Shown one piece after another: positions 1 to 7,618 of a stretch of 64,000 bases of DNA. This stretch comes from CAXBOO01 sp963977425 (lineage in GTDB: Bacteria; Bacteroidota; Bacteroidia; Flavobacteriales_D; Luteibaculaceae). The notes under the pieces were generated by a model. That model was given only the letters and a program-made list of their open reading frames with translations, was not told the DNA's origin and searched no databases. The translations under genes and the position numbers were made by a program. How positions within the stretch are numbered: position 1 is the stretch's first letter; the number at the start of each line of letters is the position of its first letter. Location: the NCBI GenBank assembly GCA_963977425.1, contig CAXBOO010000006.1:62001-126000 (forward strand), read 5' to 3'.

Positions 1-637
1 CTAATTTTTTGGATAAAGAAATGTATAAGTTGGTTGGTGCTTTCTGATCATCGCCATCAAATTGCGATAAAACTACACCCACGTTTTCCACTCCCGCTGT
101 TAGCATAAACAACTTGTCTTCGTTTATGATAGACCCTAGAAGATCTACTCCCATAAATGAAGCGCCTTGACTTTCGTATTTGCTGTTGATGAATTTGTAC
201 GTTGCTCCTACAGAAATACGCTCATTGACTTTATACCCTGCGCCTACAGACAATTGCAAATCGCGAGCTGAATATTCATTGGAAATGTTTCCAAGATTAT
301 CTCTACCCTCAAATGAGCCATAGCTGAAGAAGGCGATAGCCGGAACTATATGAAACTTCTTATACTGAAATGAGTAAGCTGCATTGCCTGATGTAATGCC
401 TTCAAACCAAGGATTGATAGTAAATGTAGCTGCCCCATTGGTTTCATCACTCAGAATAGTGGGGTTTTTCAAGGCCATGCTCAAGTCTCCATCGAAAACT
501 GCTCTAGCCGTACCTGACAAAGCCCCTTCCCTAGCACCACTTATGTTTTTAATGGAAATAAATCCATTATTGGAGCTGGGTTGAGCATGCACTGTAAACG
601 CAAAAATTAGTGATAGGACTAAAACAAAATGCTTCAT
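1..637 (-). CDS. porQ: PorQ-like type IX secretion system outer-membrane protein (C-terminus outside window)
   Basis: The visible 212 codons start at an ATG at 637 and begin with a signal peptide (MKHFVLVLSLIFAFTVHAQ). The mature N-terminus has the PorV/PorQ look: a 'SAREGALSGTARAV' segment, then 'LSMALKNPTIL', alternating beta-strand patterns, 'FFSYGSFEGRDNLGN' and 'YSARDLQLSVGAGY'. These resemble the NPALL, YGxF and FSAxD positions of PorQ. The family consists of outer-membrane beta-barrels of the FadL type that assist export of T9SS cargo in Bacteroidota. The reading frame is open to the left edge, so the C-terminus is missing. It lies 28 bases downstream of lon on the same strand. PorQ is my best call over PorV; the split between the two is by resemblance only. 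Confidence 0.75.
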   Translation of the reverse strand, partial: MKHFVLVLSLIFAFTVHAQPSSNNGFISIKNISGAREGALSGTARAVFDGDLSMALKNPTILSDETNGAATFTINPWFEGITSGNAAYSFQYKKFHIVPAIAFFSYGSFEGRDNLGNISNEYSARDLQLSVGAGYKVNERISVGATYKFINSKYESQGASFMGVDLLGSIINEDKLFMLTAGVENVGVVLSQFDGDDQKAPTNLYISLSKKL

Positions 638-664
638 GAAACTATAGAACGCAACAAATTACAT

Positions 665-3124
665 TTATTTTGAAATAACCAACTCACGAGGGTTAGATAC
701 TTTCTCTTTTAACAAAGCAATATTCAACACATCGTCCATCGTTTCAACATAATGAAACGTCAATCCTTTGATGTAATGTTCTTTTATCTCTAAAACATCT
801 TTTTCATTGGCCTTACTAAGGATGATATCTTTAATTTTCACACGCTTTGCAGCTAAGATCTTTTCCTTAATACCTCCAACTGGCAATACTTTTCCTCTAA
901 GCGTTATTTCGCCAGTCATAGCCATATTGCGCTTTACTTTTCGTTGTGTAAACACCGAGGCTAGAGCTGTTAACATGGTAATACCGGCAGATGGTCCGTC
1001 TTTTGGAGTTCCTCCTTCTGGTAAGTGAATGTGCACGTTGTAGTTGTCGAACAATCTATAATCGATGCCCAAATCTTTAGCGTTGCTTTTCAAATAAGTC
1101 CAAGCCAATTGGCAAGATTCTTTGATCACATCACCAAGGTTACCACTGGTACTTAAAATACCTTTTCCTTCAGAAATACTGCTTTCAACATACAATATGC
1201 TTCCGCCTGCAGGATTGTATCCTAACCCAATTGCTACACCTGCCGTTTCATTGCCTTCGTAAACATCCGGCACATGCGAAGGACCCAGAATACTCAACAA
1301 ATCTTTGTCCAAAATTTCTACTTCGTACTCTTCGTCAAAAGCTATTTGCTTGGCTCTATTTCTACACAATTTTGCAATGCGTTTTTCTAATCGACGTACA
1401 CCACTTTCAAAAGTATATTCACCTATTAAGGTGCTTAAAACTTTTTTATTCAGTTTTAGTTTCGATTTATCCAAGCCTGTTTCCTCTAACTTTCTTGGCA
1501 ATAAATACTTCCTAGCTATTTCAACTTTTTCTTCCAGGGTATATCCGTTAACATTGATAACCTCCATACGATCTATCAAAGCAGGGTGAACACGCTCAAT
1601 GTTGTTGGTGGTAGCAATAAACATGACTCTAGAAAGATCAAAATCTTGATCTACATAGTTATCGTGGAAAGTTGAGTTTTGCTCAGGATCAAGTACTTCT
1701 AACAATGCACTTTCTGGGTCACCATGAGCATCCGAACTTATTTTATCCAACTCATCCAAAACAAAAACAGGATTTGCCGATCCACATTTTTTAAGGTTTT
1801 GAATAATTCGCCCAGGCATTGCTCCTATGTAAGTTTTACGATGACCACGCAATTCGGCTTCGTCGCGCAATCCACCTAGAGATACTCTTACATATTCTCT
1901 ACCCAATGCTTTGGCAATAGACTTACCTAATGAGGTTTTACCAACTCCGGGAGGTCCATTGAAACACAATATGGGTGCTTTTACATCCTTTTTTAGCTTG
2001 AAGACTGCTAATTGTTCAATGATGCGTTCCTTCACATCGTCCAAACCAAAATGGTCTTTATCCAAAATAGCTTGAGCTTTTTTCAGATTCAGATTATCCT
2101 CATTGTACTCGTTCCATGGCAACTCAGCCAATAGTTCTAAGTAGTTCAACTGAATAGAATACTCTGGAGATGAAGGATTTAATCGGTAGATTTTTTCAAT
2201 TTCCTTTTCAAAGGTTTTCTTGACTTTATCGCCCCATTTTTTGCCTTTAGCTTTTTCTTTCAACTCAGCAATTTCGATATCAGTTGGGTTATCGCCCAAT
2301 TCTTCTTGTATCGTTTTTATTTGCTGATGCAAGAAATATTCTCGCTGCTGTTGATCAATATCGCTCTTTACCTTGCTCTGAATATCTTGCTTAATTTCCA
2401 AAAAGTGCAACTCTTTGGTCAAGCTTTTCATTACCAATTCAGCAGCAGCTTCAGCACTTATTTGTTCTAAAATTTCTTGTTTAACCTCAGTTGCTGCGTT
2501 CATATTGCTAGCAATGAAGTTGACCAAGAAACTAAATGATTCTATGTTTTTGATTGCAAAACCAGCTTCGCTTGGGATGTTCGGTGAATTTTTCACAATA
2601 GACAAAGCCAGGTCTTTCAATGAAGATTCCATCGCTTTTCTTTCCACCTTACCCATTTTCACCTTCTCGGTATTGAACGAGCTAATGTTGGCTACAAAGT
2701 AAGGATCCTCTTGAGCTAGCGATTCAAGTACAAAACGCTTTTTACCTTGAATGATAACCGTAGTAGAACCATCAGGCATTTTCAGTAGTTTGACAATCTT
2801 GGCAACCGTACCAATTTTGTGCAAATCGTCTACTGTAGGATTTTCTTCAGCCATGTCTTTTTGGCCAACCACTCCTATAAGTTTGTCGCCTTTATTGGCG
2901 TCTTGAATAAGTTTTATGCTTTTGTCGCGTCCAACCGTAATTGGAATAACAACCCCTGGAAACAAAACGTTGTTACGCAAAGGAAGTACAGGCAATGTTT
3001 CTGGCAAGAGTTCTGAATTCATGGCTTCTTCTTCTTCCGAAGTAATCAACGGAATGAATTCAGTTTCGTGTTCAGAAAGGTCCTCGTTGCTTAAATGTAT
3101 AGTGTTTTGAAAAAAATCAGACAT
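665..3124 (-). CDS. lon: ATP-dependent Lon protease (endopeptidase La)
   Basis: This is a full-length 819-residue bacterial Lon. The N-terminal substrate-binding domain begins at about residue 45 ('LPVLPLRNNVLFPGVVIP'). A coiled-coil segment lies around 235-300. The AAA+ module has its Walker A motif at 390-397 (GPPGVGKT) and a Walker B region 'VFVLDELDKI'. The C-terminal serine protease domain carries the catalytic dyad Ser712 (KDGPSAGITM) and Lys755 (GGIKEKILAAKR). Lon degrades misfolded and selected regulatory proteins in the cytoplasm and is usually heat-shock controlled; no sigma-32-type promoter can be recognised here, as expected for this phylum. The gene stands between porQ and the GlmU-like gene, all on the minus strand. 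The acidic N-terminal extension of about 40 residues before the LON domain is common in Bacteroidota. Confidence 0.98.
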   Translation of the reverse strand: MSDFFQNTIHLSNEDLSEHETEFIPLITSEEEEAMNSELLPETLPVLPLRNNVLFPGVVIPITVGRDKSIKLIQDANKGDKLIGVVGQKDMAEENPTVDDLHKIGTVAKIVKLLKMPDGSTTVIIQGKKRFVLESLAQEDPYFVANISSFNTEKVKMGKVERKAMESSLKDLALSIVKNSPNIPSEAGFAIKNIESFSFLVNFIASNMNAATEVKQEILEQISAEAAAELVMKSLTKELHFLEIKQDIQSKVKSDIDQQQREYFLHQQIKTIQEELGDNPTDIEIAELKEKAKGKKWGDKVKKTFEKEIEKIYRLNPSSPEYSIQLNYLELLAELPWNEYNEDNLNLKKAQAILDKDHFGLDDVKERIIEQLAVFKLKKDVKAPILCFNGPPGVGKTSLGKSIAKALGREYVRVSLGGLRDEAELRGHRKTYIGAMPGRIIQNLKKCGSANPVFVLDELDKISSDAHGDPESALLEVLDPEQNSTFHDNYVDQDFDLSRVMFIATTNNIERVHPALIDRMEVINVNGYTLEEKVEIARKYLLPRKLEETGLDKSKLKLNKKVLSTLIGEYTFESGVRRLEKRIAKLCRNRAKQIAFDEEYEVEILDKDLLSILGPSHVPDVYEGNETAGVAIGLGYNPAGGSILYVESSISEGKGILSTSGNLGDVIKESCQLAWTYLKSNAKDLGIDYRLFDNYNVHIHLPEGGTPKDGPSAGITMLTALASVFTQRKVKRNMAMTGEITLRGKVLPVGGIKEKILAAKRVKIKDIILSKANEKDVLEIKEHYIKGLTFHYVETMDDVLNIALLKEKVSNPRELVISK

Positions 3125-3193
3125 AAGTAATTACAGCATAAGAAAAAGCCGTGCCACCAAGGGCATTGGGTCATTAATGCTAGAAAGGGTTAA

Positions 3194-4366
3194 TTATTGA
3201 GCCAAAAAGCGCCAAAGCGATTTGGTTTCTTCTGTCAAACTGACATTTCGACGTGCCATCATCGCTTCTGACATTTCAAACGCTTTATGCAGTTCGAATT
3301 TGAATAAGCCTTTATCGGTAAACCACGAAAAATTTGGCAAATGTTTTGGTGGAAAACTAGAACAAACAACATTTGAAAAAGCACCAAATACTGTTGCTGT
3401 ATTGATTTGTGTATTGATAGCTGTTTTACTGTGATCGCCCATCAATACTCCGCAAAACAACATATCAGTAGATTCTATAGACTGAGTTTTGTGATTGTAC
3501 TGATTCACTTTTGAATAATTGTTTTTAAGATTGCTGCAATTGGTATCGGCTCCTAAATTGCACCATTCGCCAATGACTGCATTGCCTATAAATCCGTCAT
3601 GTCCTTTATTAGAAAATGCACCAATATTGCAGTTACTAACCTCTCCCCCAACTCTGCATTCTTTACCAATAACCGTTGGGCCATAAATTTTGGCTCCCAT
3701 TTTAATAATAGCATGTTCGCCAATAAACATCGGTCCTTTTAACATGGCTCCTGCAGAAACTTCAGCGTGTTTGTCTAATATAATAGGCCCCGATGTAGTA
3801 TCGTAATATCCGGGTGCAATTTTAGCTTCAGGATGAGCGTACAAATCATCGCCTATAATAATTACTCCTGGGGCGGCACAATCGCAATGAGGAAATCCGT
3901 CAAAATCAAACAAATCAAAATGCTCGCCTATTTTTAAAAACAAATCATTAGCCGATTCGATAAGCACAAAAGTGTCGCACTTAATTTCTATCGTTGAAGC
4001 TGCTTGTATTCCGCTCCAATTTCCATTAGTTTTTAATGCAGAGCTAATGTTTTCCGATGTTCTATATGCCAAAATTCGACCTGCTTCATCAACCAAACTT
4101 GCATTTAGTGGTAATGTTTGCAGATTTTCGGCCATTTTTTTATTCGGAACCACTCGACCATCCACATAAACGGTATCGTTACTATGTTGATTAGAGTAAA
4201 CACCAGACAATGCATCGGAGCATAGATAACCAAAGTTTGCATGAGGCAACAAACCTGTCCACAACTCGGATATGCTACCGCCAACCATTTGAAGCTGCGC
4301 TATTGGTCTTGTTTCTGTAAAAGGATAAAATGCTGTCGCATTGAAATCGACTAAGGTTACCTGCAT
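3194..4366 (-). CDS. GlmU-like putative sugar nucleotidyltransferase with left-handed beta-helix
   Basis: The protein has 390 residues from the ATG at 4366; an in-frame TTG at 4390 lies inside the upstream terminator and is less likely. The N-terminal part ('FYPFTETRPIAQLQMVGGSISELW') matches the degenerate nucleotidyltransferase-like region of a Bacteroidota GlmU/RmlA-like family. The second half is built of hexapeptide repeats typical of left-handed beta-helix acyltransferases ('GAMLKGPMFIGEHAIIKMGAKIYGPTVIG'). I do not see the GxGTR nucleotide-binding signature of true GlmU, so activity on a sugar phosphate is inferred from family resemblance only. Such genes are often annotated as glucose-1-phosphate thymidylyltransferase. 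It lies directly after rpmE2, with that gene's terminator abutting its start codon. Confidence 0.75.
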   Translation of the reverse strand: MQVTLVDFNATAFYPFTETRPIAQLQMVGGSISELWTGLLPHANFGYLCSDALSGVYSNQHSNDTVYVDGRVVPNKKMAENLQTLPLNASLVDEAGRILAYRTSENISSALKTNGNWSGIQAASTIEIKCDTFVLIESANDLFLKIGEHFDLFDFDGFPHCDCAAPGVIIIGDDLYAHPEAKIAPGYYDTTSGPIILDKHAEVSAGAMLKGPMFIGEHAIIKMGAKIYGPTVIGKECRVGGEVSNCNIGAFSNKGHDGFIGNAVIGEWCNLGADTNCSNLKNNYSKVNQYNHKTQSIESTDMLFCGVLMGDHSKTAINTQINTATVFGAFSNVVCSSFPPKHLPNFSWFTDKGLFKFELHKAFEMSEAMMARRNVSLTEETKSLWRFLAQ

Positions 4367-4373
4367 AAAAGTC

Positions 4374-4401
4374 AAAAAAAAAGCCCCCAATAAGGAGGCT
4401 T
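4374..4401 (-). terminator. Rho-independent terminator after rpmE2, abutting the next start codon
   Basis: Read on the minus strand, an AAGCCTCC arm pairs with GGGGGCTT (one G-T or mismatch position) around a short TTATT loop, followed by an uninterrupted T-run. The T-run ends seven bases before the ATG at 4366, so the element sits in the leader of the GlmU-like gene and could act as an attenuator as well as an end signal for rpmE2. Confidence 0.75.
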
Positions 4402-4426
4402 AAAATTAATGAAAACTCGAAAGAAT

Positions 4427-4684
4427 TTAGTTCTTTTTGAATTTTGCGAATCTTTGCTTGTACTTGTCAATACGTCCAGCTGTATCGATAAATTGCATTT
4501 TACCAGTAAAGAATGGGTGTGATTGATCAGAGATTTCAACTTTAACAAGTGGGTATTCATTACCGTCTTCCCACTGTATTGTTTCTTTTGAAGCTGCTGA
4601 TGATTTCGTTAAGAAAGCATAATCACAAGTAACATCTTTAAAAACTACAGTTCTATATTCTTCCGGGTGGATACCTTTTTTCAT
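4427..4684 (-). CDS. rpmE2: 50S ribosomal protein L31, type B
   Basis: This 85-residue protein matches the L31 type B family throughout: 'MKKGIHPEEYRTVVFKDV', 'ISDQSHPFFTGKMQFIDTAGRIDKYKQRF'. It lacks the CxxC pairs of the zinc-containing L31 form; the only cysteine is in 'DVTCDYAF'. It is therefore the zinc-independent paralogue. In other bacteria this type is induced under zinc limitation, but no Zur site can be identified here. Its start is fixed by the conserved N-terminus. A minus-strand TATTTTTG box at 4710-4717 fits as its promoter, and a strong terminator follows its stop codon. Confidence 0.97.
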   Translation of the reverse strand: MKKGIHPEEYRTVVFKDVTCDYAFLTKSSAASKETIQWEDGNEYPLVKVEISDQSHPFFTGKMQFIDTAGRIDKYKQRFAKFKKN

Positions 4685-4693
4685 CTCTATGCG

Positions 4694-4726
4694 TTTGTTA
4701 TTAGGACGGCAAAAATAATACTTTTT
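4694..4726 (+). promoter_or_regulatory. Candidate Bacteroidota promoter for the beta-helix lipoprotein gene
   Basis: TTTG at 4694-4697 is followed after 21 bases by TACTTTTT at 4719-4726, one base off the TAnnTTTG consensus, and the start codon at 4745 is 18 bases further on. The element overlaps a promoter-like box on the other strand. Confidence 0.45.
4710..4717 (-). promoter_or_regulatory. Candidate -7 box for rpmE2
   Basis: The minus strand reads TATTTTTG, a full match to TAnnTTTG, 25 bases upstream of the rpmE2 ATG. No clear TTG is seen at -33. It lies inside the spacer of the divergent promoter 4694-4726, so the two transcripts may compete for polymerase. Confidence 0.45.
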
Positions 4727-4744
4727 ACTAAACTTGCACCATCT

Positions 4745-6184
4745 ATGAGAACTCTTTTTTCGCTTTCTATTTTCTTCGTCCTAATTTTAACATCTTGCGA
4801 GAAAAAAAGTGGAAGTTCAAATGCCAGCTTTTTAGGATTCAGCCAAGATACGGTGCTTTTCGATACCGTGTTCACAGCAAGGGGAACTGCAACAAAAATT
4901 TTTAAAATTTTCAACAACAGCAAAGAAAGTATGGCAATAAAACGCATTGCCCTTCGAAATGCGAACACTTTTTTCCGATTTAATATAGATGGTTACTCTG
5001 GAGTTCAAGTAGAAAACATCGAAATTTTACCCAACGATAGTGCTTTTGTATTTATGGATGCCAACATCGACCCAAATGGATCGAGCAGTCCATTGGTAAT
5101 TGAAGATGCTTTGGTTTTTGATTTTGAAACCGGAACAAAAGAATTGCCCATTGTAGCCTATGGTCAAGATGCCGTTTACATTACGCCTAATGTTTTTCCA
5201 AGCAACATTCCTGCTTATAGCTTACTAGATAGTGTAACCGTATGGACCAACGAAAAACCATACGTAGTGTTTGGTTATGCCGTAGTTGATTCAATGTACA
5301 GCCTTACAATAGAAGCCGGTGCCAAAATATATTTCCACTCGGGAGGTGGCTTATGGATTTACCGCGATGGCGACTTAACAGCTAAAGGCACAGTAGACAA
5401 CCCAATACTTTTTCAAAGCGATCGATTAGAAAGCTTTTACGCTAACTCACCTGGGCAATGGGACAGAATTTGGATCAATGAAGGTGCTAACGATGTTGTT
5501 ATTGAACATACCATTATTAAAAATTCGGTAATTGGATTACAAATAGAAACCCTTCCCTTTTCTTATAACATTACAGCACCTGTTAGTGCAAGAAAAGTTA
5601 CAGTAAACAATACCATCATAAAAAACTGTTCTTCTTCAGGATTGTTTTTACGCAACAGCAAAATAGCATTAAACAATGTTGAGATTAGCAATTGCGGGCA
5701 ACATACAGTAGCTATTACAGGAGGTGGTGAATACACTTTAAATCACGTAACGTCTGCTAACTACTGGACTGCAGCGGTTAGAAAAACACCTTCGTTTTTT
5801 GCTAGCAATGCTTATAAAGATGGAAATGGCAACATTCAAGTTCGCAACTTGAATACACTCAACATCACCAATTCTGTTTTTGTTGGCAACAACGATGTAG
5901 AGCTTGATTTTGAAACGATAGAACCTGGCGTTAATAATTTGAGTCTTAATTATAGCTCTATCTATACCGATGATGCTAATAAATACTCTGGCGGCTCGCA
6001 ATTGAGTTTTAATCTCACCCCCAATTTTGTATCGCGTTTCAACAGCAATTATCGATTGGGGACAGATTCACCTTTCATTAATAAAGGAACGGGAAGTATT
6101 GTGAATAAAGATTTACTGAATCGACCGCGAGATGCTCAGCCCGACTTGGGAGCTTACGAATACGATCTTTCGGATCAAGATTAA
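4745..6184 (+). CDS. Right-handed parallel beta-helix lipoprotein
   Basis: From the ATG at 4745 the protein has 479 residues and begins with a lipoprotein signal (MRTLFSLSIFFVLILTSC, lipid-bearing Cys18). An earlier in-frame ATG at 4667 would overlap rpmE2 and the promoter, and would bury the signal peptide. Residues 25-150 form a beta-rich domain ('SQDTVLFDTVFTARGTATKIFKIFNNSKE'), which looks like an immunoglobulin-type fold. The middle is rich in 'NNTIIKNCSSSGLFLRN'-type coils of a right-handed parallel beta-helix. The end, 'RPRDAQPDLGAYEYD', is the usual terminus of surface beta-helix proteins. The substrate is unknown, possibly a polysaccharide. The stop codon overlaps the stop of the convergent acyl-CoA reductase gene by four bases. 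Confidence 0.8.
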   Translation: MRTLFSLSIFFVLILTSCEKKSGSSNASFLGFSQDTVLFDTVFTARGTATKIFKIFNNSKESMAIKRIALRNANTFFRFNIDGYSGVQVENIEILPNDSAFVFMDANIDPNGSSSPLVIEDALVFDFETGTKELPIVAYGQDAVYITPNVFPSNIPAYSLLDSVTVWTNEKPYVVFGYAVVDSMYSLTIEAGAKIYFHSGGGLWIYRDGDLTAKGTVDNPILFQSDRLESFYANSPGQWDRIWINEGANDVVIEHTIIKNSVIGLQIETLPFSYNITAPVSARKVTVNNTIIKNCSSSGLFLRNSKIALNNVEISNCGQHTVAITGGGEYTLNHVTSANYWTAAVRKTPSFFASNAYKDGNGNIQVRNLNTLNITNSVFVGNNDVELDFETIEPGVNNLSLNYSSIYTDDANKYSGGSQLSFNLTPNFVSRFNSNYRLGTDSPFINKGTGSIVNKDLLNRPRDAQPDLGAYEYDLSDQD

Positions 6185-7197
6185 ACCTTCGCCAAAAAAG
6201 CAAGAGTATCAACCCCATCAGCATAATCGTTTAGTGTAGGGCATTGATTCGACCCAAGTGGATTTTCGAACCCTTTTCCACACACAACTTGAAGCTGGTC
6301 TTTATGATCTGCTAACTTCTCTATCACATAATCGATATTAGAATAACGCTCATAAAAATAGACCGATACCGGCGCATGCATACCGTCCGATTCTTTTAAA
6401 ACAAAAAAGTCGTTTTCTAAGAATTTGTCTACGTTCATCAGGTAAATAGCGCGGTGATAATCGAAATTGTTGGCATATTTATTGTGATCTTTAAAATAAT
6501 TAAAGTCTACAGAATTTTCGAATATGCGTTGAATATTGAAGTTTTCATGCACAAAAAGCTTGCTCACAGAACGACAACCTCTACCAAAATACACGAACAT
6601 ATCGTTTGCCAACATTTTCAGCTCTTCATCGCTTGTAGTTTCATCTAAAATAGCTACCGAACTTCTGTTTTTGCGGAGTAAGGTTGGTATATGACGGAAG
6701 TAATACTCAAAATATCTAGCCGAATTATCGCTACCTGTCGCAATCAAAGCATCGGCTTTTTGTAATTCTTGTGTTTTAAGCTCAAACTTATTTACCAAAT
6801 CAGGGCAATGAGCAATAAGCCTCTTCAAAATAAATGGCAACAAAACTTCATCATCGCTAGAACATTTTAGCCACAAAGAATGTCCAGAAACCAAAACAGA
6901 AATACAATCGTGAAAAGCTACCAAAGGCAAATTTCCAGCTCCGATTACAGCAATTGTTTTAGGAATTGGGTTTTTAGGAACAGAAGCAATCCATTCTGCA
7001 ATATTTTGCTCTGAAAGCGATTGCGACCAAATTTCTAATGATTGAATTACAAATTTTTTTATGAACCAAGGGTTTTTGATTTCAGCATACGCTATCTTAG
7101 ACTCATACTCCTGATACAGAGCATCATCCATCGTATTATTTACGTAAGCATCCAACTCAATTCCTAATTCTACTAAAGCTTTTGCAACAAGGTTCAT
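6181..7197 (-). CDS. Acyl-CoA reductase, LuxC-like aldehyde dehydrogenase superfamily
   Basis: This 338-residue protein belongs to the short LuxC-like branch of the aldehyde dehydrogenase superfamily. Visible motifs are 'TIAVIGAGNLPLVAFHD' around 81-97 for nucleotide binding, 'LWLKCSSDDEVLLPF' at 108-122, and 'FVYFGRGCRSVSKLFV' with the likely catalytic Cys208. Known members reduce fatty acyl groups to aldehydes with NAD(P)H. No luxA, luxB or luxE is nearby, so bioluminescence is not implied. The gene is divergent from the ferredoxin gene, with serC and serA beyond. I recall acyl-CoA reductase, ferredoxin and serCA occurring together in other Bacteroidota, so the arrangement is probably conserved. 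The physiological substrate is unknown. Confidence 0.8.
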   Translation of the reverse strand: MNLVAKALVELGIELDAYVNNTMDDALYQEYESKIAYAEIKNPWFIKKFVIQSLEIWSQSLSEQNIAEWIASVPKNPIPKTIAVIGAGNLPLVAFHDCISVLVSGHSLWLKCSSDDEVLLPFILKRLIAHCPDLVNKFELKTQELQKADALIATGSDNSARYFEYYFRHIPTLLRKNRSSVAILDETTSDEELKMLANDMFVYFGRGCRSVSKLFVHENFNIQRIFENSVDFNYFKDHNKYANNFDYHRAIYLMNVDKFLENDFFVLKESDGMHAPVSVYFYERYSNIDYVIEKLADHKDQLQVVCGKGFENPLGSNQCPTLNDYADGVDTLAFLAKV

Positions 7198-7228
7198 CCA
7201 AAGACGTTATTTAAAGCAGCAAACCTAT

Positions 7229-7236
7229 TATATTTG
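7229..7236 (+). promoter_or_regulatory. Candidate -7 box for the ferredoxin gene
   Basis: TATATTTG is a full match to TAnnTTTG, 28 bases upstream of the ferredoxin ATG at 7265. No convincing TTG lies at the expected upstream distance. Confidence 0.4.
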
Positions 7237-7264
7237 AACCACATTTAAACTAATTGACTGCTGT

Positions 7265-7612
7265 ATGGCAATTAAAATAACTGACGAGTGCATTAACTGT
7301 GGGGCCTGCGAGCCAGAATGTCCCAACAACGCGATATACGAAGGCGGATTAGAATGGAAATTTTCTGATGGTACTTCATTAAAAGGAAACATTACCACTC
7401 CAAAAGGTGAAACATTCGATGCTTCGGCTGAAAATGAACCAGGTAGTATGGATGTATATTACATATCTACCGATAAATGTACTGAGTGCAAAGGATTTCA
7501 TGATGAGCCACAATGTGCTGCCGTTTGTCCTGTTGACTGCTGTGTAGACGATGAAGATAACGTTGAAACAGAAGAAGAATTATTAGCAAAAAAAGATTTC
7601 TTACACCTATAA
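7265..7612 (+). CDS. 2[4Fe-4S] ferredoxin
   Basis: The protein has 115 residues and two cysteine clusters. The first is CINCGACEPECP, with Cys9, 12, 15 and 19. The second, CTECKGFHDEPQCAAVCPVDCC, has Cys72, 75, 84, 88, 92 and 93, with an insertion between its second and third cysteines like that in Alvin-type (Allochromatium) ferredoxins. The central insert (residues 25-65) is longer than in clostridial ferredoxins. It is a soluble low-potential electron carrier. Its position between the acyl-CoA reductase and serCA makes either a plausible neighbour, but no partner can be proved. The C-terminus is acidic. A strong hairpin lies just downstream, inside the next coding region. Confidence 0.92.
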   Translation: MAIKITDECINCGACEPECPNNAIYEGGLEWKFSDGTSLKGNITTPKGETFDASAENEPGSMDVYYISTDKCTECKGFHDEPQCAAVCPVDCCVDDEDNVETEEELLAKKDFLHL

Positions 7613-7618
7613 TCAGGG

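Noticed and set aside
3125..3193. Terminator between the GlmU-like gene and lon
   Set aside because: A GCC..GGC pairing with a following T-run exists on the minus strand, but the stem is only three strong pairs around a poorly formed loop.
6181..7197. Bioluminescence-type fatty acid reductase
   Set aside because: Only a LuxC-like protein is present; luxA, luxB, luxD and luxE are absent, and short LuxC-like reductases are widespread in non-luminous Bacteroidota.
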